DNA of 64,000 nucleotides. It comes from Streptomyces abyssomicinicus. Lineage in GTDB: Bacteria > Actinomycetota > Actinomycetes > Streptomycetales > Streptomycetaceae. Shown one piece after another: positions 35,070 through 42,690 of this stretch. Numbering within the stretch: the first letter of the stretch is position 1; every line of letters begins with the position of its first letter. The DNA lies in the NCBI RefSeq assembly GCF_008974245.1, contig NZ_BBZI01000009.1:496370-560369 (forward strand), read 5' to 3'. The translations under genes were made by a program, and so were the position numbers. Below the pieces are notes generated by a model. It saw nothing but the letters and a program-made list of their open reading frames with translations, had not been told where the DNA came from and searched no databases.

Positions 35070-35154
35070 CGGTAGCGGAGGGATTTGAACCCTCGGTGAC
35101 TTGCGCCACACTCGCTTTCGAGGCGAGCTCCTTCGGCCGCTCGGACACGCTACC
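35070..35154 (-). tRNA. tRNA-Ser(CGA)
   Basis: Reading the minus strand: acceptor GGTAGCG/CGCTACC, anticodon CGA in CTCGAAA, a long variable arm, T loop TTCAAAT and discriminator G. 85 nt, CCA not encoded. The gene is intact. The accessory block lies on its 3' side, a common insertion side, but I find no duplicated 3' end within the window. Confidence 0.95.
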
Positions 35155-35221
35155 GAGGGAGACTTTACAGCACGGTGGGCGCTGCGCAGAAATCCGTTTG
35201 GGCGGGGGCCCCCGCAGGCGC

Positions 35222-35800
35222 TCAGCGGGTGCGGAAGAAGTCGGTGAGCAGGCGCGCGCAGTCGTCGGCGAGGACGCCTTCGACCACCTCGGGGCGGTGG
35301 TTGAGGCGCCGGTCGCGGACCAGGTCCCACAGCGAGCCGGCGGCGCCGGCCTTCTCGTCGCGGGCGCCGTAGACGACCCGGTCGACGCGGGCCTGCACCA
35401 GCGCCCCCGCGCACATCACGCACGGTTCGAGGGTCACCACGAGCGTGCAGCCGGGCAGCCGCCACTCACCCCGCGCGGCGGCGGCGCGGCGCAGTGCCAG
35501 CACCTCGGCGTGGGCGGTGGGGTCACCCGTGGCCTCGCGTTCGTTGTGGCCGACGGACAGCACCGTGGCGCCGTCGGGGGCGAGCACGACGGCGCCCACC
35601 GGGACGTCGCCACCCGGCAGCGCAGCCCGCGCCTGGTCCAGCGCAAGGCCCATGACGGGCCGCCAGGGGTCGCGCACGGGGTCGACAGGGCCGGTGGGGC
35701 TGGCCGGGCCGCCGGGGCCGGGCGTGTCGGGGCCGGGGGTGTCGGTACGGCTCCGCCCCGCACCCGGGAGGGGGCGCGGGGCGGTGGGGTCGGTGGTCAC
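35222..35800 (-). CDS. tadA: tRNA-specific adenosine-34 deaminase TadA
   Basis: A cytidine-deaminase-fold enzyme that converts wobble A34 of tRNA-Arg(ACG) to inosine, so the tRNA-Arg at 18.26 kb is its substrate. The zinc and catalytic motifs are present: H-A-E in T-A-H-A-E-V-L and P-C-V-M-C. From GTG 35800 the protein has 192 residues with a Pro/Gly-rich extension of about 48. An ATG at 35653 (M-G-L-A-L-D-Q-A-R) would give the more usual 143, and I cannot decide between them. It follows its associated gene by 9 bp. Confidence 0.9.
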   Translation of the reverse strand: MTTDPTAPRPLPGAGRSRTDTPGPDTPGPGGPASPTGPVDPVRDPWRPVMGLALDQARAALPGGDVPVGAVVLAPDGATVLSVGHNEREATGDPTAHAEVLALRRAAAARGEWRLPGCTLVVTLEPCVMCAGALVQARVDRVVYGARDEKAGAAGSLWDLVRDRRLNHRPEVVEGVLADDCARLLTDFFRTR

Positions 35801-35809
35801 ACGGGGACG

Positions 35810-36382
35810 TTAGCGGACCGTCTCCAGGACCTCGGAGGCGCCGACCGCCTCGGCGATGGTGTTCAGCGCGTCGTTCGGCTCCAGGGAGCGGAGCTCCTTC
35901 TCGCTGACGCCGAGGTCCTCGAGGACCTCCCCGTCGCCGACCGGTCCGTGCGGCACCGGGCCGCCGGCGCCGGCCACGCCGTCGTCGTCGTCGGAATCGT
36001 CGAGCAGGTCCTGCGGCTCCCCGTCCTCGGTGCCGTCCAGGTCGAGCGCGTCCAGGTCGGTGGTGTCGTCCTCCTCCGGCTCGCGGCCGAGCACATCGTC
36101 GGTGAGCAGGATCTCGCCGTACGAGCTGCGGCGGGCGGCCGCGGCGTTGGACACGTAGATGCGAGGGTCGTCCTCGCCGTCCACGCGCACCACGCCGAAC
36201 CAGGCGTCCTCCTGCTCGATCAGCACCAGAACCGTGTCGTCGTCGGGCGAGGCTTCGCGGGCCAGATCGGCCAGGTCCGCCAGGGTCTCCACATCGTCGA
36301 TCTCCGTGTCGCTCGCTTCCCACCCGTCTTCGGTGCGCGCGAGCAGTGCGGCGAAGTACACCGTGACTCTCCCACTGGTCAT
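35810..36382 (-). CDS. tRNA adenosine deaminase-associated protein
   Basis: A 190-residue acidic protein; ATG 36382, with GTG 36367 as an alternative. The N-terminus V-T-V-Y-F-A-A-L-L-A-R-T-E-D-G-W-E-A leads to alternating strands. A run of Asp residues (S-D-D-D-D-G-V, within an Asp/Glu-rich stretch at about 105-135) looks disordered. The family is found next to tadA across actinobacteria and takes its name from that; its biochemical role is not known. The 9-bp gap to tadA implies one transcript. Confidence 0.85.
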   Translation of the reverse strand: MTSGRVTVYFAALLARTEDGWEASDTEIDDVETLADLADLAREASPDDDTVLVLIEQEDAWFGVVRVDGEDDPRIYVSNAAAARRSSYGEILLTDDVLGREPEEDDTTDLDALDLDGTEDGEPQDLLDDSDDDDGVAGAGGPVPHGPVGDGEVLEDLGVSEKELRSLEPNDALNTIAEAVGASEVLETVR

Positions 36383-36569
36383 AGGTGTGCCGGTTGGGGT
36401 TCCCCCCGGCGGGGTCACGGGCGGGGGACCGAGGTGTCCGAGGTTCCCGCCCACTCGGAATCGTGGCAGAAACCTCGCTCGCAGGGGATGTCTTCGACTC
36501 CCTGTGTCTGGCTCTTTTGATCGTGACCGGCCCCGGAGCCCTTCCCGCGCACGGCGCGTCGTGGTGCTC

Positions 36570-36887
36570 CTACCAGCGGAAGGTGCGCATGCGCATGGCG
36601 TGGCGCAGGCGCGCCGCCTTGGCGCGGCGGGGCTGTACGCGGTCGCGCAGCTCCCGGGCCTCGGCCAGGTCGCGCAGGAACTGGGCCCGGCGGCGGCGCC
36701 GCTCCTCGTCCGTCTCCGGCGGCCTGGCCGGGCGTGGCGGGGGAGGCGGCTCGGCGCTCCGGCGGCGCGTGGTGGCGGACGTGAGCGGAGGCGGCGGCGG
36801 AGGCTCCTCCACCTGTGGCTTCCGCGCCTGTCCACCGGACGGCTGCCGTCGTGCCGCCTGCTCTCGGGAACTGCGGCGGTCGGGCAC
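36570..36887 (-). CDS. Basic, proline-rich small protein, unknown
   Basis: A 105-residue protein, very rich in Arg and Pro, with P-P-P-P-P-P-L and P-P-P-P-P-R runs and a C-terminal charged helix (R-R-R-A-Q-F-L-R-D-L-A-E-A-R-E-L-R-D). There is no membrane segment. The conserved part is probably the C-terminal 45 residues. The ATG at 36887 is plausible but weak. It may bind nucleic acid, judging only from charge. It lies upstream of the tadA-associated gene on the same strand. Confidence 0.5.
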   Translation of the reverse strand: MPDRRSSREQAARRQPSGGQARKPQVEEPPPPPPLTSATTRRRSAEPPPPPRPARPPETDEERRRRRAQFLRDLAEARELRDRVQPRRAKAARLRHAMRMRTFRW

Positions 36888-37035
36888 AGCATCACCACCC
36901 CGGTCCGGTCTGTCCGTGTTCCTTCCACCTTCCCTCGGACGACGGATTCGATGCCGCCCGGATGCCGCGACGGGGCGCCGGCGGGGACCGGACGGCCTGG
37001 TGAACCGTGCTTCCGGGCCCGGTTACTGTGGAGCA

Positions 37036-37671
37036 ATGCGTCTCCACGTCGTCGACCACCCGCTGGTCGCCCACAAGCTCTCGACCCTGCGCGACCGGCG
37101 CACCGATTCCGCGACCTTCCGTCGGCTCGCCGACGAGCTCGTCACCCTGCTGGCCTACGAGGCCACCCGTGACGTACGTACCGAGCAGGTCGAGATCGAG
37201 ACCCCGGTGGCCACCACCACCGGCACCCGGCTGTCCCACCCGCGCCCGCTGGTGGTGCCGATCCTCCGGGCCGGCCTGGGCATGCTGGACGGCATGGTCC
37301 GCCTGCTGCCGACCGCCGAGGTGGGCTTCCTGGGCATGGTGCGCAACGAGGAGACGCTGACCGCGTCCACCTACGCCACCCGCATGCCGGAGGACCTGTC
37401 CGGGCGTCAGGTGTACGTCCTGGACCCGATGCTGGCCACCGGTGGCACGCTGGTCGCGGCCATCCGCGAGCTGATCGAGCGCGGCGCCGACGACGTGACG
37501 GCCGTGGTGCTGCTGGCCGCGCCGGAGGGCGTGGAGGTCATGGAGCGCGAGCTGGCGGACGTGCCGGTCACCGTGGTCACCGCCTCGATCGACGAGCGGC
37601 TCAACGAGAACGGCTACATCGTGCCCGGCCTGGGCGACGCGGGCGACCGCATGTACGGCTCGGCGGAGTGA
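37036..37671 (+). CDS. upp: Uracil phosphoribosyltransferase
   Basis: A 211-residue type I phosphoribosyltransferase of pyrimidine salvage: uracil + PRPP gives UMP + PPi. The PRPP-binding motif is D-P-M-L-A-T-G-G-T-L (about 131-140), preceded by V-V-P-I-L-R-A-G-L-G-M near 75. The C-terminal uracil loop G-Y-I-V-P-G-L-G-D-A-G-D-R is intact. ATG 37036 gives the usual family length and N-terminus. The gene is monocistronic, with a strong terminator downstream. Confidence 0.97.
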   Translation: MRLHVVDHPLVAHKLSTLRDRRTDSATFRRLADELVTLLAYEATRDVRTEQVEIETPVATTTGTRLSHPRPLVVPILRAGLGMLDGMVRLLPTAEVGFLGMVRNEETLTASTYATRMPEDLSGRQVYVLDPMLATGGTLVAAIRELIERGADDVTAVVLLAAPEGVEVMERELADVPVTVVTASIDERLNENGYIVPGLGDAGDRMYGSAE

Positions 37672-37695
37672 CGGCCGCCCGCTCGGCGGGTGGGG

Positions 37696-37755
37696 CGACC
37701 TCGCCCTCCGGCGCGGACCTGGCCTGAGCCGGGGCCGCCCCGGAGGGCGAGGTCG
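37696..37755 (+). terminator. Terminator of upp
   Basis: CGACCTCGCCCTCCGG (37696-37711) pairs perfectly with CCGGAGGGCGAGGTCG (37740-37755) around a 28-nt loop, followed by TTTCC. Confidence 0.75.
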
Positions 37756-37870
37756 TTTCCGGGCGTGCCCCGGGGGGCGGGTCGCGCTGTGCGCGCTCCG
37801 GCGTTCGGACCCGCGGGCGGGCCTGCGGGCGGGCCTGCGGTGCCTGCGGGCCCGCGGTGCGCGTGCGGGC

Positions 37871-38527
37871 TCAGCAGCCCTTCCTGGTGGCCTTCGGGTC
37901 CGGCGCCGGCGCGGTCAGGGCGGTGAGCGCCTTGTCGGCGTCGACGGGCGTGGCGAGGTCCTTGAAGGCGTCGCCGATGATCAGGTCGACCACCGGGGTC
38001 TTCGCCTTCCCGTCCGGCCGCCGCGCGGCGTCCGGCCTGACCTCGGCTCCGGCGAGCTGAGTGCCCAGCACCGGCAGCACGGTGTCGGCGGTGTCCGGCG
38101 CGCCCATCAACAGCCCGGCGCCCTTCACCTTCTTGTCGTACTCCGCGGGCGCGTTGCCCACCTCGCCGATCCGGAAGCCGCGCTTCTTCAGCTCGTCGGC
38201 GGTCTTCTTGGCCAGACCCCCGCGAGTGGTGGCGTTGAGCACGTTGACGGTGATGCCGTCGGGCCGGGGATATGCCTTGGCGGGGGTGGGCGAGGGGCTC
38301 GGGCGGGTGGCGCACTCCGCGCTCGAGCCGGCCGCCGACGCCTCGTCGCCGCCGGTGAAGACGTCGATGAGCTGCAGCGTGCCCCAGCCGAGCACACCGA
38401 GCAGGGCGACGGGGAGCGCGGTCAGCGCGACGATCCTGCCGCGCTTCCTGGGCCGTCGCATGCGGGGGTAGGTCTTCCCCGTGACGCGGTACCGGCCGCC
38501 CATGCCGGGTGGGGTCAGCATGCTCAT
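37871..38527 (-). CDS. LytR C-terminal domain protein, membrane anchored
   Basis: A 218-residue protein. A basic cytoplasmic N-terminus (R-M-R-R-P-R-K-R-G-R) precedes one transmembrane helix (about 31-53). A Ser/Pro linker then leads to the LytR_C domain, with I-T-V-N-V-L-N-A-T-T-R-G-G-L-A and L-K-K-R-G-F-R-I-G near 100-125. This domain is found in or beside LytR-CpsA-Psr cell-wall ligases. It has no LCP catalytic part, so it is probably an accessory envelope protein. Two ATGs (38527, 38521) are both possible. Confidence 0.85.
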   Translation of the reverse strand: MSMLTPPGMGGRYRVTGKTYPRMRRPRKRGRIVALTALPVALLGVLGWGTLQLIDVFTGGDEASAAGSSAECATRPSPSPTPAKAYPRPDGITVNVLNATTRGGLAKKTADELKKRGFRIGEVGNAPAEYDKKVKGAGLLMGAPDTADTVLPVLGTQLAGAEVRPDAARRPDGKAKTPVVDLIIGDAFKDLATPVDADKALTALTAPAPDPKATRKGC

Positions 38528-38619
38528 GAGCGCAGCGTAGTGCGCCCGGCCGGTGATGCATACAAGACGATCATCATCCCGGCGGGAATCAACCCGAAAG
38601 GGGCAACGGGTGCCGCCGA

Positions 38620-38916
38620 TCAGTCCATCTCGAGCACGCGGGCGTGCAGCACCTGGCGCTGCTGGAGCGCGGCGCGGACCGCGCGGTGCAGGCCGTCCTC
38701 CAGGTAGAGGTCGCCCCGCCACTTCACGACGTGCGCGAAGAGGTCCCCGTAGAAGGTGGAGTCCTCGGCGAGGAGGGTCTCCAGGTCGAGCTGCCCCTTG
38801 GTCGTCACGAGCTGATCGAGGCGGACCGGGCGCGGCGCGACGTCCGCCCACTGCCGGGTGCTTTCCCGGCCGTGATCGGGGTACGGCCGGCCGTTTCCGA
38901 TGCGCTTGAAGATCAC
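38620..38916 (-). CDS. Conserved actinobacterial 98-residue protein (VapB-antitoxin-like label uncertain)
   Basis: The protein starts M-I-F-K-R-I-G-N-G-R-P-Y-P-D-H and has R-L-D-Q-L-V-T-T-K-G-Q-L-D-L near the middle. I recall Streptomyces homologues being labelled as type II antitoxins of a VapB-like family, but no toxin gene lies beside it and no ribbon-helix-helix is evident. It is well conserved and short, with a mixed alpha/beta composition. The gene is upstream of the LytR_C gene on the same strand, 92 bp away. Its function is best left open. Confidence 0.75.
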   Translation of the reverse strand: MIFKRIGNGRPYPDHGRESTRQWADVAPRPVRLDQLVTTKGQLDLETLLAEDSTFYGDLFAHVVKWRGDLYLEDGLHRAVRAALQQRQVLHARVLEMD

Positions 38917-39227
38917 ACGGAAAGCCTACCGGGAGTGGTGTCCTCGGCGCAGCCACTGACGACGAACCGGGCCTCCCGGCCCGCGCCGCCCCGTGGAGGA
39001 CGGCGCGGCGCCGGTGCCCCTGGGACGGCACCCGCGCGGACCGCTCACCGGGACCCGAACACCCGCATCCGGGCCGCCCTCGCGTACGGCACGGCTGCGG
39101 GACACGGGGCGGCGCGGTCACGGGGCGGCGCGGCCACCGGGCTGCGCCGTCACGGGGCCGCGCGGTCACCCGAAGGTGGCGGGCCTGCGGCGGGGCCACC
39201 TCGCGGTGGCGGTCCGGGCGGCGGCCA
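38917..39227. other. Intergenic GC-rich repeats
   Basis: No gene. Between about 39100 and 39170 a degenerate GCGCGGTCACGGGGC unit recurs four times. I see nothing else. Confidence 0.5.
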
Positions 39228-39824
39228 CTACGCGTTCCTGGCGGCCTTCGCCGCCTTCGCCGCGGCCTTCATCTCCTGCTTGTGGGCCCGCACCTTCACC
39301 AGGGACTCCGGCCCCGTGATGTCCGCCACCGAGCGGAAGGAGCCCTCCTCCCCGTACGAGCCGGCCGCCTCGCGCCACCCCTGGGGAGCGACCCCCAGCT
39401 GCTTGCCGAGCAGGGCCAGGAAGATCTGCGCCTTCTGGGCGCCGAACCCCGGCAGCTCCTTCAGCCGCTTGAGCAGTTCCCCGCCGTCCGCGACGTCCCG
39501 CCAGACCGCCTCGGCGTCGCCGTCGTAGTGCTCCGCCAGGTACTGGCAGAGCTGCTGGATGCGCCCGGCCATCGAGCCGGGGTAGCGGTGCACGGCCGGC
39601 TTCTCCGAGAGCAGCGCCGCGAACGCCTCGGGGTCGTACGCGGCGATGTCGTGGGCGTCCAGGTCCTCCGCGCCCATCCGGTCGGCGATGGTGCGGGGTC
39701 CCTTGAACGCCCACTCCATCGGCACCTGCTGGTCGAGCAGCATGCCGACCAGTGCGGCGAGCGGGCTGCGGCCGAGCAGTTCGTCGGCAGGGGGGTCCTG
39801 GGCGAGGCGGAGGGTGACGTCCAT
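39228..39824 (-). CDS. HhH-GPD-type base-excision DNA glycosylase
   Basis: A 198-residue protein of the HhH-GPD superfamily. An N-terminal helical part carries L-L-D-Q-Q-V-P-M-E-W, like the D-Q-Q-V of 3-methyladenine glycosylases. The helix-hairpin-helix follows in L-K-E-L-P-G-F-G-A-Q-K-A-Q-I-F near 125-140. The catalytic Asp usually found about 20 residues later is not obvious; D in S-V-A-D-I-T-G is a candidate. The C-terminus is a Lys/Ala helix (K-A-A-K-A-A-K), which may bind DNA. The predicted role is removal of damaged bases; the lesion is unknown. Confidence 0.85.
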   Translation of the reverse strand: MDVTLRLAQDPPADELLGRSPLAALVGMLLDQQVPMEWAFKGPRTIADRMGAEDLDAHDIAAYDPEAFAALLSEKPAVHRYPGSMAGRIQQLCQYLAEHYDGDAEAVWRDVADGGELLKRLKELPGFGAQKAQIFLALLGKQLGVAPQGWREAAGSYGEEGSFRSVADITGPESLVKVRAHKQEMKAAAKAAKAARNA

Positions 39825-39892
39825 GCAGACGATGATCCCGCGAGCCGGAACTTCCCGCTCCCCGGCCCCCGCCCCGCCCCCGCGGGGGACGC

Positions 39893-41155
39893 TCAGGACC
39901 GCTCGACGGGGTCCGCCTCGAGCCGTACCGCCGCGGGCGCCTCCGCGGAGCCGCCCTGCGCCACGGCCTTGGCGCCCGCCGCGCGACGGCGGGCCGACGC
40001 CCGGGTCAGCGCCAGGGCCACCGGCTGGGTGTAGCGCGCGGTGAGCGGGCCGACGATCACCAGGATCAGCACGTACGCCGTGGCCAGCGGACCCAGTCGC
40101 GGCTCGATGCCGGAGGTCACCGCCAGCCCCGCGATCACGATGGAGAACTCGCCGCGCGCCACCAGCGTCCCGCCGGCGCGCCACCGGCCGTTGACCGAGA
40201 CACCGGCCCGCCGGGCAGCCCAGTAGCCGGTGGCGATCTTGCTGAGGGCGGTGACCACGGCCAGCGCCAGCGCGGGCAGCAGCACCGGCGGGATCTCGGC
40301 CGGGTCGGTGTGCAGGCCGAAGAAGACGAAGAACACGGCGGCGAACAGGTCCCGCAGCGGCGACAGCAGATGGTGCGCGCCCTCCGCGACCTCGCCGGAC
40401 AGCGCGATGCCCACCAGGAACGCGCCGACCGCCGCCGACACCTGGAGCTGCTGGGCGACGCCCGCCACCAGCAGGGTCAGACCCAGCACCACCAGCAGCA
40501 GCTTCTCCGGGTCCTGGTGCGACACGAACCGGGAGATGTGCCGGCCGAACCGGACCGCCAGGAAGAGCACCAGCCCGGCGACGCCCAGGGCGATCGCCAG
40601 CGTCACGCTGCCGGCCGCGAGGCCCGAGCCGGCCAGCAGGGCCGTGATGATCGGCAGGTAGACCGCCATGGAGAGGTCCTCGAGGACCAGGATGCTCAGG
40701 ATCACCGGGGTCTCCCGGTTGCCCACCCGTCCGAGGTCGTTCAGCACCTTGGCGATGACGCCGGAGGACGAGATCCAGGTGACGCCCGCCAGGACCACCG
40801 CCGCCACCGGGCCCCAGCCCAGCAGGAGCGCCATCGCGGCGCCCGGCAGCGCGTTGAGCACCATGTCGACCAGACCGGCCGGGTACTGCGTCTTCAGGTT
40901 GGTGACCAGGTCGGTGGCGGTGTACTCCAGGCCCAGCATCAGCAGGAGCAGGATCACGCCGATCTCGGCCCCGATCGCCACGAACTCCTCGCTGGCGCCC
41001 AGCGGCAGCAGCCCGCCCTCGCCGAAGGCGAGTCCGGCCAGCAGGTAGAGGGGGATCGGGGAGAACTGGAAGCGCCCGGCGAAGCGTCCGAGCAGGCCCA
41101 GTCCGAGGATGATGGCGCCGAATTCGATCAGGAACGTCGCGGTCGAATGCACCAC
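39893..41155 (-). CDS. Cation:proton antiporter, CPA2/KefB type
   Basis: A 420-residue membrane protein with about 12-13 hydrophobic spans. It shows P-L-Y-L-L-A-G-L-A-F-G-E-G-G near 35-48 and G-L-E-Y near 75. The region D-L-G-R-V-G-N-R-E-T-P-V-I-L-S-I-L-V-L-E-D, near 140-160, is the ion-binding part of CPA2 exchangers. It should exchange K+ or Na+ for H+. It starts at GTG 41155, 1 bp after the stop of the TrkA-C subunit gene, and the pair is a KhtTU-like antiporter system. No NAD-binding RCK_N domain is attached. Confidence 0.92.
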   Translation of the reverse strand: MVHSTATFLIEFGAIILGLGLLGRFAGRFQFSPIPLYLLAGLAFGEGGLLPLGASEEFVAIGAEIGVILLLLMLGLEYTATDLVTNLKTQYPAGLVDMVLNALPGAAMALLLGWGPVAAVVLAGVTWISSSGVIAKVLNDLGRVGNRETPVILSILVLEDLSMAVYLPIITALLAGSGLAAGSVTLAIALGVAGLVLFLAVRFGRHISRFVSHQDPEKLLLVVLGLTLLVAGVAQQLQVSAAVGAFLVGIALSGEVAEGAHHLLSPLRDLFAAVFFVFFGLHTDPAEIPPVLLPALALAVVTALSKIATGYWAARRAGVSVNGRWRAGGTLVARGEFSIVIAGLAVTSGIEPRLGPLATAYVLILVIVGPLTARYTQPVALALTRASARRRAAGAKAVAQGGSAEAPAAVRLEADPVERS

Positions 41156-41156
41156 A

Positions 41157-41642
41157 TCACTCCTGTCCGAGTATCGTCGCGGCGGCCTCGACGCCCTCGC
41201 GGGTGCCGATCACGATGAGGATGTCGCCACCCGCGAGACGGAAGTCCGGCGTCGGCGAGGGGATCGCCTCGGCCCGGCGCATCACCGCGACGATCGACGC
41301 CCCGGTGCGCGTACGCATCTGCGTGTCGCCGAGCAGCCGGCCGTTCCAGCGCGCGGTGGCGGCGAGTTCGATGCGCTCGGCGACCAGGCCGAGGTCGCTG
41401 GCGGAGAGCAGGCTGGGGCTGTGGTGGGCCGGCATCAGCGCGTCGACCAGCGCCTGCGACTCACCGGCGGTGAGGTGCACCGACATCTCGGCGGCGTCCG
41501 GGTCGTCCTGGCGGTAGGCGGTGATGGTGCGGCTGCCGTCGCGCTGCGCCACGACCGAGACGCAGCGGTGCTCCCGCGTCGTCATGTCGTACCGCACTCC
41601 GATCCCTGGCAGGGGGGTGCTGCTGAGACGTGGAATTCCCAC
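41157..41642 (-). CDS. Antiporter regulatory subunit with TrkA-C domain, KhtT-like
   Basis: A 161-residue cytosolic protein. An N-terminal domain (G-I-G-V-R-Y-D-M-T-T-R-E-H-R) is followed by a TrkA-C (RCK_C) domain at about 75-160, including G-A-S-I-V-A-V-M-R-R and G-G-D-I-L-I-V-I-G-T-R-E-G. In Bacillus, KhtT gates the KhtU K+/H+ antiporter in response to pH and nucleotide; the same role is inferred here from gene order. It starts at GTG 41642, shortly after a possible promoter region, and leads the two-gene operon. Confidence 0.9.
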   Translation of the reverse strand: MGIPRLSSTPLPGIGVRYDMTTREHRCVSVVAQRDGSRTITAYRQDDPDAAEMSVHLTAGESQALVDALMPAHHSPSLLSASDLGLVAERIELAATARWNGRLLGDTQMRTRTGASIVAVMRRAEAIPSPTPDFRLAGGDILIVIGTREGVEAAATILGQE

Positions 41643-41849
41643 GGCAGTCCCTTTCGCTCATGCTCGTCCGGGTTTGTACCGGGTGGTATGTGTAATGGGC
41701 AGGTAAAAACCGCCTCCGCCACCTTAAGGGACCGTGCGCAAATGCCGGGATGGTGCCGTCGGGCGGGCGCGGGCGCGGGTTGGGGCGCGAGCGGGGGTGG
41801 AGGTAGGAGTGGGGGTCGGGCGCGGACCGGCCGCGGCCGGACGCGGACC

Positions 41850-42662
41850 GTGGTGAGCCTGCTCAACGGGCTGCTGCTGGTCGCCGTGAACGCCACCGGC
41901 ACCCTCTTCGGGCCCTGGGTGTCCCCGAACCGCTGGGCCAGGGCATGGCCGGCGCCGCGATGCTCGGCACCGCACCGGGCCTGTTCGCGCCGGCCCGCTG
42001 TCGGCGGTGGGAGGAGGCGCGCACCATGATGTGGCCGACGGTGGTGGCGCTGGTGGGCCTGAGCGCGGTGACGCTGCTCAACTGGCGCCCGCTGGTGATG
42101 GTCCGGGGCGGCGGGATCGTCAGCTTCCTGTACTCCCCGGGCTGGGTGGTGGTCACCGTGCCGCCCTGTGGGCGGTGGCCACCGCGCTGCCGCACGCCCG
42201 CCGGCCGCGTACCCTCCCGGGCGTCGTGCGGCTTCCGCTGCGGCCTGGTCCGAGCCCGCGCCGGCGGTGCTCGGCTCCTCCTGGTCCGGCGTCGGCGCCG
42301 GTCTGCTGTCCCTGCCCGGCTACTGGGGCGGGTTCGTGCCGTGGGAGATGAACCGGGCCGACGCCCAGGCGCGCGGCGTCTGGGCGTCGGCCCTCGGGGT
42401 CGGCGTGCTGGGCATCCTGGCCGAGGACGACCTTGCGCCGCAGCCGTGCCGCGATCCTCTCGGTGCCCGGCGCTGCGGTGGCCGCCGCGCTGGCGCCGGC
42501 GGCCGGTGGCGACGCGGTGCGCTGGTCGTCCGGTCCCGCCCTGGGGCTCGGGCGATGCTGCTCGGCCTGCTGATCGCGGGGGCGTCGGGCCTGTGGCTGT
42601 CCCGTGACCGGCGGACGGCGCCGGTCACGGGGCGAGCGGTGTGGACGGTGTGGGCGGGGTGA
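41850..42662 (+). pseudogene. Decayed membrane-protein gene with several frameshifts
   Basis: Protein-like hydrophobic stretches follow one another in different frames on the plus strand: V-V-S-L-L-N-G-L-L-L-V-A-V-N near 41850, G-M-A-G-A-A-M-L-G-T and P-T-V-V-A-L-V-G-L-S-A-V-T-L-L-N near 41945-42080, A-L-W-A-V-A-T-A-L-P-H near 42175, then V-L-G-S-S-W-S-G-V-G-A-G-L-L-S-L-P-G-Y-W-G-G and W-A-S-A-L-G-V-G-V-L-G-I near 42270-42420, and a last segment near 42460-42560. At least three or four shifts are needed to join them. No start with a ribosome site is visible. The ancestor was probably a multi-span integral membrane protein of unknown function. Confidence 0.65.
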
Positions 42663-42690
42663 GCGGTTCGGACGGTACGGGCGGTGCCGG

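Noticed and set aside
38620..38916. Complete toxin-antitoxin pair
   Set aside because: The protein resembles one labelled VapB-like in related genomes, but no toxin gene is adjacent, so a system cannot be claimed.
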